Source: Nocardioidaceae bacterium | Lineage (GTDB): Bacteria > Actinomycetota > Actinomycetes > Propionibacteriales > Nocardioidaceae | DNA: 8,063 bases | Reading direction: 5' to 3' | NCBI GenBank assembly: GCA_013696365.1 | Contig: JACCYS010000264.1 | Location: 1 to 8,063 of the forward strand | Shown here: piece by piece, positions 1 through 6,000 of the stretch | Numbering within the stretch: the stretch's first letter is position 1 | Layout: each line of letters opens with the position of its first letter | Program-made: the position numbers and the translations under genes | The notes under the pieces: generated by a model | What the model was told of the DNA's origin: nothing | Databases searched by the model: none | What the model saw: the letters and a program-made list of their open reading frames with translations, nothing else

Positions 1-106
1 CGTCGAAGCCGCGCGCGGCGAACGCGCTCCGCGCGGCTGCCAGGATGGCGCCCCGCGTGTCGGGGGAGCCCGGGCGCCGCCCGGGACCGCGACCGGGGCG
101 GCCCAT
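1..106 (-). CDS. TetR/AcrR-family transcriptional regulator, N-terminal fragment (runs off the left edge)
   Basis: Reading the minus strand from ATG at 106-104 gives 35 residues in an open frame. They begin with a basic Arg/Gly/Pro-rich leader (residues 2-12) and continue with PGSPDTRGAILAAARSAFAA and then RGFD. The pattern (D-T-R, then I-L-x-A-A-R-x-x-F-A-x-x-G-F) is the first helix of the TetR DNA-binding domain, which normally continues into a helix-turn-helix beyond this edge. TetR proteins are dimeric, usually repressors, controlled by a small ligand bound by the missing C-terminal part. The start lies one base after the proline dehydrogenase stop (TGA-G-ATG), so it probably shares that transcript and may be translated by termination-reinitiation. 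Its ligand and targets cannot be told from the fragment. Regulation of the proline dehydrogenase operon is possible but is only inferred from position. Confidence 0.8.
   Translation of the reverse strand, partial: MGRPGRGPGRRPGSPDTRGAILAAARSAFAARGFD
69..85. repeat. Perfect 7-bp inverted repeat with 3-base loop inside the tetR 5' end
   Basis: CCCGGGC (69-75), GCC loop and GCCCGGG (79-85) form an all-G/C hairpin about 20 bases into the tetR coding region and just beyond the proline dehydrogenase stop. No T-run follows on either strand, so it is not a classical intrinsic terminator. It may simply reflect the Gly/Pro/Arg codons, or it may slow translation or mark an mRNA 3' boundary. Confidence 0.6.
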
Positions 107-107
107 C

Positions 108-1037
108 TCAGCTCTTGCTGAGCAGCGACCGGGCGAAGAAGGCCACGTTTTGCGGCCGCTCGGCTAGCCGCCGCATGAGGTAGCCGTACCACTCGTCCCC
201 GTACGGGGTGTACACGCGCATCGTGGCGCCCAACTCCGCCAGCCGGAGTTGTTCGTCCGGTCGCACTCCGTAGAGCATCTGGTACTCGAACGAGTCCGGA
301 CCACGGTCAACACGCCCGGCGAGCATGCCCGCGATCCGCACCAACCGCGGGTCGTGGGTGGCGACCATCGGGTAGCCGGCTCCGTTCATCAGCACTCGCA
401 GGCAGCGCACATATGACCGGTCGACCTCGGAACGGGTCTGATATGCCACCGATTCGGGCTCTTGGTAGGCGCCCTTGCAGAGCCGCACTCGCGAACCGGC
501 CGACGCAAGATCTTTGCAATCGGCCTCGGTACGCCGCAGCTGCGACTGCACCACCGCACCCGTCTCGGGGAAGTCCTGTCGGACCGCGGCCAACACATCG
601 AGGGTGGAGTCGGTCGTGGTGTGGCCCTCCATGTCGACGGTCACCGTGGTGCCCGCGTCCCTCGCGGCCTGACAGATCGAGCGGGCGTTGTCCAGCGCGA
701 TCGCCTCACCGTCGGGGCCCAGCGCCTGCCCGAGCGCCGACAGCTTCACCGACACCTCTGCGGCAGGAGTAAGACCGGCGTCGTTGAGGGCGCCGAGCAA
801 CTCGCGATAGGCATCGACGGAGTCTGCGGCCTGCTGATTGTCCAGGGTGTCCTCGCCGAGCCGGTCCAGACTGACCTGCAGGCCCTGGCCTGCCAGCTCG
901 GACGAGACCTTGACCGCATCCTCGGTGGCCCGACCAGCGACAAACCGGGTCACAACCCCACTCGAGAGCGGCATCGTCGTGACCAGTTGCTCGACCCGGC
1001 TGCTGCCAGCCAGCGCAAGCAGAGACGCTCTCAACAC
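108..1037 (-). CDS. Proline dehydrogenase (monofunctional, PutB/PRODH type)
   Basis: This 309-residue protein is an FAD-dependent proline dehydrogenase that oxidises L-proline to 1-pyrroline-5-carboxylate and passes electrons to the respiratory chain. Visible family motifs are VSVKLSALG (95-103), VDMEGH (134-139), QSQLRR (164-169), RLCKGAY (185-191), VATHDP (225-230), EYQMLYGVR (251-259), VYTPYGDEW (275-283) and the substrate-binding RRLAER (289-294). The length fits the single-domain enzyme. The P5C dehydrogenase half of PutA is absent and no separate P5C dehydrogenase gene lies in the window. The start is GTG at 1037-1035, chosen because a strong AGGAGG lies 7 bases upstream. It follows the TIM-barrel gene by 48 bases on the same strand and is followed after one base by a TetR gene, so it is likely the third gene of the ppx operon. 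The family call is very secure. Confidence 0.95.
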   Translation of the reverse strand: MLRASLLALAGSSRVEQLVTTMPLSSGVVTRFVAGRATEDAVKVSSELAGQGLQVSLDRLGEDTLDNQQAADSVDAYRELLGALNDAGLTPAAEVSVKLSALGQALGPDGEAIALDNARSICQAARDAGTTVTVDMEGHTTTDSTLDVLAAVRQDFPETGAVVQSQLRRTEADCKDLASAGSRVRLCKGAYQEPESVAYQTRSEVDRSYVRCLRVLMNGAGYPMVATHDPRLVRIAGMLAGRVDRGPDSFEYQMLYGVRPDEQLRLAELGATMRVYTPYGDEWYGYLMRRLAERPQNVAFFARSLLSKS

Positions 1038-1044
1038 GAGTAAC

Positions 1045-1050
1045 CCTCCT
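1045..1050 (-). promoter_or_regulatory. Shine-Dalgarno site of proline dehydrogenase
   Basis: The minus strand reads AGGAGG followed by GTTACTC and then the GTG start at 1037. This near-perfect anti-16S match at 7-base spacing decides the GTG start. It also contrasts with the SD-less starts of several neighbours. Confidence 0.85.
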
Positions 1051-1085
1051 GGGGTGGCCTGACGGCGACGTCCAGCGACGACCGA

Positions 1086-1937
1086 CTACGGGTCCACGAC
1101 TGTACGACTGTCCGACTCGTCGCGCCCAAGCGGCCGGGTCGCCAGGTGCAGCCTGGTGAAGGCCAATGCCTCGGCAAGGTCGGACTCGCGCTCAGCCGGA
1201 TCATCAGTGCGCCGGGTGTTGACCTCCACCACGACATGCCCAGCGAAAAGTGTTTCCGCCAGCCACTCGCAGACCGCCGCACACGGTTGACTCCCCCGGC
1301 CCGGCACCAGGTGCTCGTCGCGCGCCGACCCGGACCCGTCTGCCATGTGTACGTGCGCCAAGCGTGGTCCGAGCTCCCGCGCCATCGCTGCCGCGTCGAC
1401 ACCGGAGGTTGCCGCGTGTGAGAGGTCCAGCGTGACGTAGGGGTAGTCCTCGCCGATCGGGTTCCAGCCCGGGGCATAGGCCTGCACCTGACGACCGCGC
1501 GCCCGCCAGGGAAACATGTTCTCGACGGCGATCCGCAGGCCGGTCCGCTGCGCCAACTCACGGACACCGCCGGTGAAACCGCGGGCGTAGTCGCGTTGCC
1601 AACGAAACGGCGGGTGCACAACGACCGTGTCCGCACCGAGCTCGATCGCCATCTCCGCGCTGCGCTCCAACTTGCCCCATGGGTCGGTCCCCCAGACCCG
1701 TTGGGTGATCAGCAGGCAGGGTGCGTGCACCGCTGCGACCGGCATCCCTGAGCGGTCGCGGTGTCGGCGTACCGTCCGGACGTCTTGACTCGCCTCGTCG
1801 ACGCCCACCATTACCTCAACAGCGTCGTACCCCAGCGACGCAGCGAGGTCAAAGGCGGTGCCGAGCGGCTCGGGAAAGACTGAGGCCGTGGACAGCGCGA
1901 CCGACGCCTTGGGCACGCGCACCGTGTTCACTGCCAT
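1086..1937 (-). CDS. TIM-barrel sugar phosphate isomerase/epimerase-like protein (Rv0498-like)
   Basis: The 283-residue protein has the xylose-isomerase-like TIM-barrel pattern (AP endonuclease 2 superfamily). The expected strand-end motifs appear in order: VALSTAS (13-19), AVEVMV (39-44), AAVHAP (68-73), VVVHPPF (105-111), IAVENMF (136-142), VTLDLSHAATSG (168-179) and HVHMADGSG (195-203) with DEHLVPGRG (207-215). E139, D171, H174 and H197 are likely divalent-metal ligands by analogy. The substrate is unknown, so no reaction is assigned. The gene starts 23 bases after the ppx stop and precedes proline dehydrogenase by 48 bases. A gene of this type also lies downstream of ppx1 in M. tuberculosis, as I recall it (Rv0498). 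The start is ambiguous. ATG at 1937 sits directly behind AGAAGGG with almost no spacer, whereas the in-frame GTG at 1931 would have about 6 bases of spacing and give 281 residues. Confidence 0.85.
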   Translation of the reverse strand: MAVNTVRVPKASVALSTASVFPEPLGTAFDLAASLGYDAVEVMVGVDEASQDVRTVRRHRDRSGMPVAAVHAPCLLITQRVWGTDPWGKLERSAEMAIELGADTVVVHPPFRWQRDYARGFTGGVRELAQRTGLRIAVENMFPWRARGRQVQAYAPGWNPIGEDYPYVTLDLSHAATSGVDAAAMARELGPRLAHVHMADGSGSARDEHLVPGRGSQPCAAVCEWLAETLFAGHVVVEVNTRRTDDPAERESDLAEALAFTRLHLATRPLGRDESDSRTVVDP

Positions 1938-1960
1938 CCCTTCTGCACCTCACCACCGGC

Positions 1961-2884
1961 TCACATCGAGTCGAGCCGCTCCAGGATGACCCCCTCGCGC
2001 AGCGCCCAAGGGCAGACGTCCAACTCGGCGAGTTCAAAGAGCTCCATCACAGCGTCGGCGACGAGCGCCCCCGACACAACCTGATGGGCTCGATTGGCGG
2101 ACACTCCAGGCAGCTGAGCGATCTTTGCCACCGGCATGGCGAGGAGCTTGGGCAGCTTGTCGCGCAGCACCTCATGAGACAACACCCGACGCGCGTACGG
2201 GCCCTCGCTGGATGCGGCCGCTCCGCAGATCCGAGCCAGCGAACGGAACGTCTTGCTGGTGGCCACCGCCTTGTCGGCAGCTCCCCAGCGCAACACGTCA
2301 CCGGCGTCGTGTGCGATCGCGCGGCGAACGTGCCTGCGCAAATCCTTTGCTTCGACGGCGGACACCGGCTGCACGTCGAAGTGCTCGCGGCTGAGCCGTC
2401 CGGCACCGAGCGGAAGCGACTGGGCGATCTCCGGGCTCTCGCTGTGTCCGACCGCGATCTCCAGCGACCCACCGCCGATGTCGAAGACCGCGAGCCTGCC
2501 GGCCGACCAGCCGAACCACCGGCGCACCGCCAGAAACGTGAGCCGCGCCTCGTCGCCGCCGGCAAGCACCTCAAGCTCGACGTCGCAGCTTGCCTGCACC
2601 CGCGCCAGCACGTCGTCGGCGTTGCTGGCGTCGCGGACCGCCGAGGTGGCGAAGGCCAGCACCGACATGCAGCCCTTATCCTCTGCGACCTGCTGCGCTC
2701 GCTGCACAAAGTCCAGCAGCGCCTGCACGCCGGTCTCGTCCACTGCCCCGTCAGCATCGAGGTGCTCGGCCAGCCGAAGCGGCACCTTGAACGAATAGGC
2801 TGGCAGCGGAGCCGCGCCCCGGTGGGCATCGACGACCAGCAGGTGTCCCGTATTGGATCCGATGTCGAGCACACCCGTACGCAT
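1961..2884 (-). CDS. ppx: Ppx/GppA-family exopolyphosphatase (Ppx1-like)
   Basis: This 307-residue member of the ASKHA-fold Ppx/GppA family is expected to release phosphate from the end of polyphosphate, or to hydrolyse pppGpp. Motifs are DIGSNT (7-12, phosphate-binding loop), ATSAVRDA (79-86), GGDEARLTFLAVRRW (109-123, with the likely catalytic acid), DIGGGSLE (135-142), LPLGAGRL in the middle, and a C-terminal LPGVSANRA and CPWALREGVI. The length fits the short two-domain actinobacterial Ppx1 type, without the extra HD-like C-terminal domains of E. coli Ppx. The frame stays open upstream to 3652, but that part is antisense to the next gene. ATG at 2884 puts DIGSNT at residue 7, where family members have it. 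No good SD is seen. Instead a TAGGGT -10 lies 8 bases upstream, suggesting a leaderless mRNA. It is the first gene of a three-gene operon. Whether polyP or pppGpp is preferred cannot be read from sequence. Confidence 0.93.
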   Translation of the reverse strand: MRTGVLDIGSNTGHLLVVDAHRGAAPLPAYSFKVPLRLAEHLDADGAVDETGVQALLDFVQRAQQVAEDKGCMSVLAFATSAVRDASNADDVLARVQASCDVELEVLAGGDEARLTFLAVRRWFGWSAGRLAVFDIGGGSLEIAVGHSESPEIAQSLPLGAGRLSREHFDVQPVSAVEAKDLRRHVRRAIAHDAGDVLRWGAADKAVATSKTFRSLARICGAAASSEGPYARRVLSHEVLRDKLPKLLAMPVAKIAQLPGVSANRAHQVVSGALVADAVMELFELAELDVCPWALREGVILERLDSM

Positions 2885-2892
2885 TGAGCGCA

Positions 2893-2898
2893 ACCCTA
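2893..2898 (-). promoter_or_regulatory. Predicted leaderless -10 element (TAGGGT) of the ppx operon
   Basis: On the minus strand TAGGGT is followed by 8 bases and then the ATG of ppx at 2884. TAGGGT fits the actinobacterial housekeeping-sigma -10 consensus TANNNT. The placement puts the transcription start at or within two bases of the ATG. No TTGAC-like -35 is seen. Confidence 0.65.
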
Positions 2899-2914
2899 GG
2901 CGCGAGTCCGCCAC

Positions 2915-2920
2915 TAGGGT
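2915..2920 (+). promoter_or_regulatory. Predicted leaderless -10 element (TAGGGT) of the Rv0495c-like gene
   Basis: TAGGGT is followed by 6 bases and then the GTG start at 2927, so transcription should begin on or next to the start codon. The hexamer lies 17 bases from the mirrored hexamer at 2892-2897, which is exactly where a -35 would sit. That stretch (AACCCT) does not resemble TTGAC. Confidence 0.65.
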
Positions 2921-2926
2921 TGTCGG

Positions 2927-3694
2927 GTGCCTGAGACGTTCGTGCAAGCGCCGCGTGCCTGGGTGGACTTCGCCGACCCTGCCGACGAAGGCCAGCGGTT
3001 GCGCTGCGACCTCACCTGGCTCACCTCTGGCTATCGCTGCATCTTCGGGGCCGGCTGCCCCGGCATCTATGCCGACCGACCGGACGACGGTTGCTGCACG
3101 CTCGGCGCACATTTTGCCGACCCGGCCGACGAACAACGAGTGGCCGAGGCGATGCGACGGCTTGGTGTGAACGACTGGCAACTGCACGCCGAGGGACGCA
3201 GCCATGGCTGGGTGGAGGTCGACGACGAGGGAGAACGCAAGACCCGGATTGTGGACGGCGCCTGCATCTTCCTCAATCGTCCGGGTTTCACCGGTGGAAC
3301 GGGCTGCGCTTTGCACACCTGGGCATTGGCCAACGACCGGCAGCCGCTGACCATCAAGCCGGACGTGTGCTGGCAGCTGCCGATCAGGCGGCGCTACCGC
3401 GACGTGGACCGTGGCGACGGCACGGCATACCTGGAAATCACCATCGAGGAGTACGACCGCAGCGGTTGGGGCGCGGGCGGCCACGACTTCGACTGGTACT
3501 GCTCCAGCGCGACCGAAGCACATGTGGCAACCCAACCGCTCTACCGCACGTACGCTGCCGAGTTGACCGAGCTGATCGGACCGGCGGCATACGCCGTGCT
3601 CGTCCCACTCTGCGAGCAACACCTCGCGACCAGCGATCTGCTGACCCTGCACCCGGCAACCCGCACAGCAGCTGGCGAGTCCATGTCATGGTGA
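2927..3694 (+). CDS. Conserved cysteine-rich actinobacterial protein (Rv0495c-like), function unknown
   Basis: The 255-residue soluble protein has ten cysteines (27, 38, 44, 56, 57, 113, 127, 148, 192, 229). They cluster as C-x10-C-x5-CPG, then GCC-x-LGAHF (55-63), then GACIFLN (111-117) and GTGCALH (124-130). The arrangement resembles the YkgJ / DUF3109 class of putative metal- or iron-sulfur-binding proteins, but I cannot confirm the family without a profile search. There is no signal peptide or membrane segment, so it should be cytoplasmic. It is divergent from ppx, as in M. tuberculosis where, from memory, Rv0495c lies beside ppx1 (Rv0496). The GTG start is supported by the -10 placed 6 bases before it and by the lack of any SD. 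A VOC-like gene follows after 47 bases. No reaction is assigned. A redox or metal-linked role is inferred only from the cysteines. Confidence 0.88.
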   Translation: MPETFVQAPRAWVDFADPADEGQRLRCDLTWLTSGYRCIFGAGCPGIYADRPDDGCCTLGAHFADPADEQRVAEAMRRLGVNDWQLHAEGRSHGWVEVDDEGERKTRIVDGACIFLNRPGFTGGTGCALHTWALANDRQPLTIKPDVCWQLPIRRRYRDVDRGDGTAYLEITIEEYDRSGWGAGGHDFDWYCSSATEAHVATQPLYRTYAAELTELIGPAAYAVLVPLCEQHLATSDLLTLHPATRTAAGESMSW

Positions 3695-3741
3695 CACCCC
3701 GACGTCTTGTTACGGGCGGTGCGGGTCCAGAATCGGATGCC

Positions 3742-4380
3742 ATGCACCTGGACCATCTTTCCTACGCTGCCGGCCCAGGCGGGCTCGACGAGACGACCAA
3801 GCGACTGTCGGCAGTTTTGGGTGAGGACTTCCGCGAGGGCGGTGTGCACCCGCGCTTTGGCACTCGTAACCGGGTGTTGCCGTTGGCCGCCGGGCATTAT
3901 CTCGAGGTCGTCGACGTGCTCGACCACCCGGCGTCGGACAAAGCGCCTTTCGGTCAACTCGTGCGGGCGCGGACCGAGGCCGGCGGCGGCTGGCTGAGCT
4001 GGGTGGTCTCGGTGCTCGACATCACCGAGGTGGAACAGCGCCTCGGGCGGGAAGCGGCGCAAGGAAATCGCCGGTTGCCGGACGGCTTCGACCTGCGATG
4101 GAAGCAGGTCGGCGTCTCCGGACCGCAAGCTGACCCGCAGCTGCCGTTCGTGGTGCAGTGGGAGGTTGACGACGAGCGGCATCCATCGTGCGGTGCCAGT
4201 GGCGACGTTGCCCTGCAGGCGGTTGAGATCGCCGGTCACCCGGACCGGGTGGCGGACTGGCTTGGCTCGCCGGCGGTTGCCGCGTTGGAGGAGATCTCCG
4301 TCGAGTGGGTCGCTCCGCACGGGCAGCCCGGCATCATCGCTGTGCACCTGTCAACCCCTGCCGGCACGGTCCGGATCTGA
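3742..4380 (+). CDS. Glyoxalase-like (VOC superfamily) protein
   Basis: The 212-residue protein opens with MHLDHLSYA, continues with HPRFGTRN (36-43) and has GHYLEVVDV (51-59). This order is typical of the glyoxalase-like domain of the vicinal oxygen chelate superfamily, whose members use His/Glu metal ligands. H5, H36 and E55 are candidates here. A second half (about 130-212) contains IAGHPDRVADWLG and ends in a beta-rich segment, consistent with a paired beta-alpha-beta-beta-beta fold. The substrate is unknown. ATG at 3742 is preferred because VOC proteins begin almost immediately with the H-x-x-x-x-metal strand. An upstream in-frame ATG at 3688 would overlap the previous gene's stop and add 18 residues unlike the family. 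The open frame upstream to 3091 is antiparallel noise over the Rv0495c-like gene. No SD is evident. CAGAAT at 3728-3733, 8 bases before the ATG, may be a weak leaderless -10. Confidence 0.8.
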   Translation: MHLDHLSYAAGPGGLDETTKRLSAVLGEDFREGGVHPRFGTRNRVLPLAAGHYLEVVDVLDHPASDKAPFGQLVRARTEAGGGWLSWVVSVLDITEVEQRLGREAAQGNRRLPDGFDLRWKQVGVSGPQADPQLPFVVQWEVDDERHPSCGASGDVALQAVEIAGHPDRVADWLGSPAVAALEEISVEWVAPHGQPGIIAVHLSTPAGTVRI

Positions 4381-4434
4381 GGCAATCTGCCACCGCGCCA
4401 GCGTCGCCTCGGCCGCTGTGTCGGTGCCTTCGCC

Positions 4435-4440
4435 TAACGT
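4435..4440 (+). promoter_or_regulatory. Predicted leaderless -10 element (TAACGT) of radA-disA
   Basis: TAACGT matches TANNNT and is followed by 7 bases and then the GTG at 4448 that I take as the radA start. No Shine-Dalgarno sequence lies before this GTG. The same hexamer stands 6 bases before the GTG of the membrane protein gene at 7912. No convincing -35 is seen. Confidence 0.6.
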
Positions 4441-4447
4441 CTGCAGT

Positions 4448-5962
4448 GTGACCCCCACCTCTGCAAGAAGCACCTCCACCGCGACCCGTGGGTCGGCTGG
4501 CGGCTCACGCGGGCGACCGGTCTTCGGCTGCGCCGAGTGTGGCTGGGAGACGACCAAATGGGTGGGCCGCTGCGGCGAGTGCCGTGCCTGGGGCACCGTC
4601 GAAGCGCGTGGCAATGCGCGGCCGTCGGGGCGTACCTCGCCCGCGGCGGTGAAGTCGCCGGCACGCCCGATGACCGAGATCGACATCGAAGCATCCGCGG
4701 CGCTCGCCTGCGGCGTCGGTGAGCTCGACCGGGTCCTTGGTGGTGGCGTGGTGCCGGGCGCAGCCTTGCTGCTGGCTGGGGAGCCGGGGGTGGGCAAGTC
4801 GACGCTGCTGCTCGCGGTGGCAGCAAAGTGGGCGGCGTCCGGCCGGCGCACTCTGTACGTCACCGGCGAGGAGTCTGCCGCCCAGGTGCGGCTGCGCGCC
4901 GAACGGACCGCGGCGGTGCACCCCGAGCTATACCTCGCCGCCGAGAACGATCTGGCAGCTCTGCTAACCCATGTGGAGCAGGTGCGCCCGACCCTGCTGG
5001 TCGTCGACTCCGTCCAGACGATCGGATCACCGGAGGTCGACGGCACCCCTGGCGGGGTCACTCAGGTGCGCGAGGTCGCAGCGACACTGGTCGAGGTCGC
5101 CAGACGGCAGTCCATGCCGGTCCTGATGGTCGGCCACGTCACCAAGGACGGGTCGATTGCCGGGCCGCGGGTGCTCGAGCACATCGTCGACGTCGTGCTG
5201 CACTTCGACGGCGGCTCGGCGACATCGTCGGCATCCCGGCTGCGTTTCGTGCGCGCGGTCAAGAATCGTTACGGACCAGTCGACGAGGTGGGCTGCTTCG
5301 ACCTGTCCGCCGATGGCATCGTGGAGGTCACCGACCCGACGGGACTGTTCGTCTCGCGGCATGGCGAGCCGGTCTCCGGCACCTGCGTGACCGTGACGAT
5401 GGAGGGCCGACGACCTCTTTTGGCCGAGGTGCAGTCGCTCGTCGCACCCACCCATCTGCCGTCGCCGCGGCGCGCCACGAGCGGGCTGGACGGAGCCCGC
5501 GCAGCCATGGTGCTGGCGGTGCTTCAACGCCGCGCCGGGCAACGACTACAGTCCGCCGACGTCTATCTGGCAACCGTGGGTGGTGCGCGCGTCGTGGAGC
5601 CCGCCGCAGACCTGGCCATCGCGATCGCCACCGCATCCGCGTCGGCGGGTGCCCTGGTCCCCACAGACCTGGTGGCACTGGGAGAGGTTGGGCTGGCCGG
5701 CGAGGTCCGGCGAGTCGGCGGGCTTCGTCAGCGCCTCGAAGAAGCCGCACGGCTCGGCTTTCGCACCGCGCTGGTTCCCGCCGACTCGATCGAGAAACCC
5801 CGCATCGACGGCCTGCGCATCCTGCCCGTGCACGATGTGCAGGCGGCCTTGTGCACTGTCGGCCTCGTCGAGGGTGCCGCGGCGCAGCGGATTCGGCCCA
5901 ACCATGGGCGTCCGCGCGTTCCGCACCTCAGCGTGGTGCCACCAGACGTGCGGAGCCCTTAG
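4448..5962 (+). CDS. radA: DNA repair/recombination protein RadA (Sms)
   Basis: RadA is a RecA-like ATPase and ring helicase that promotes branch migration and processing of recombination intermediates. From GTG at 4448 the protein has 504 residues. They comprise a Ser/Thr-rich leader, a four-cysteine zinc finger (CAEC at 28-31, CGEC at 42-45), Walker A GEPGVGKST (111-119), a Walker B-like TLLVVDSVQTI near 190, the RadA signature KNRYG (272-276, usually KNRFG) and a C-terminal Lon-like domain with GLDGARAAM and SADVYLATVGG. The frame is open upstream to 4166, but that overlaps the VOC gene. GTG 4448 is chosen because it begins shortly before the zinc finger and sits just behind a -10 element. 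The gene is followed by disA after 49 bases, a common actinobacterial and firmicute pairing in which RadA is known to restrain DisA activity in B. subtilis. The identification is secure, the exact start moderately so. Confidence 0.96.
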   Translation: MTPTSARSTSTATRGSAGGSRGRPVFGCAECGWETTKWVGRCGECRAWGTVEARGNARPSGRTSPAAVKSPARPMTEIDIEASAALACGVGELDRVLGGGVVPGAALLLAGEPGVGKSTLLLAVAAKWAASGRRTLYVTGEESAAQVRLRAERTAAVHPELYLAAENDLAALLTHVEQVRPTLLVVDSVQTIGSPEVDGTPGGVTQVREVAATLVEVARRQSMPVLMVGHVTKDGSIAGPRVLEHIVDVVLHFDGGSATSSASRLRFVRAVKNRYGPVDEVGCFDLSADGIVEVTDPTGLFVSRHGEPVSGTCVTVTMEGRRPLLAEVQSLVAPTHLPSPRRATSGLDGARAAMVLAVLQRRAGQRLQSADVYLATVGGARVVEPAADLAIAIATASASAGALVPTDLVALGEVGLAGEVRRVGGLRQRLEEAARLGFRTALVPADSIEKPRIDGLRILPVHDVQAALCTVGLVEGAAAQRIRPNHGRPRVPHLSVVPPDVRSP

Positions 5963-6000
5963 ACTCGGCGGCTAGGTCGACTGCACCGAGCAGCAGCACC

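Larger units (their letters stand above)
2891..2922. repeat. Perfect 9-bp inverted repeat in the ppx / Rv0495c-like divergent intergenic region
   Basis: CAACCCTAG (2891-2899) and CTAGGGTTG (2914-2922) are exact reverse complements separated by 14 bases. They fill most of the 42-base gap between two divergent start codons. Each arm contains TAGGGT reading outward toward its own gene, so the repeat is best explained as two mirror-image promoters. A binding site for a dimeric regulator is an alternative that is not excluded. Confidence 0.9.

Noticed and set aside
8..37. GCCGCGC / GCGCGGC inverted repeat
   Set aside because: It is inside TetR coding sequence made of Ala/Arg codons, with a 16-base loop, and is expected from the base composition.
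462..1043. 193-codon plus-strand open frame opposite proline dehydrogenase
   Set aside because: The minus strand carries a full set of proline dehydrogenase motifs, so this is a shadow.
1093..1120. Repeated CGACTGT-like units near the TIM-barrel gene 3' end
   Set aside because: There are only two imperfect copies in a non-conserved C-terminal tail, too short to call a repeat element.
1721..2887. 388-codon open frame on the plus strand
   Set aside because: It lies antisense to the well-supported TIM-barrel and ppx genes, matches no family I recognise and is rich in Arg/Pro/His as expected for a GC-rich shadow frame.
2885..3652. In-frame upstream extension of ppx to 563 residues
   Set aside because: The added part is antisense to the Rv0495c-like gene, and the DIGSNT motif belongs near the N-terminus, which ATG 2884 provides.
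4379..4410. GAGGC...GCCTC and GGCA-ATC-TGCC as a terminator after the VOC gene
   Set aside because: The stems are only 4-5 bp and no T-run follows, so an intrinsic terminator is not supported.
4166..4447. N-terminal extension of RadA to 598 residues
   Set aside because: It overlaps the VOC-like coding region and encodes low-complexity sequence. RadA begins shortly before its zinc finger.
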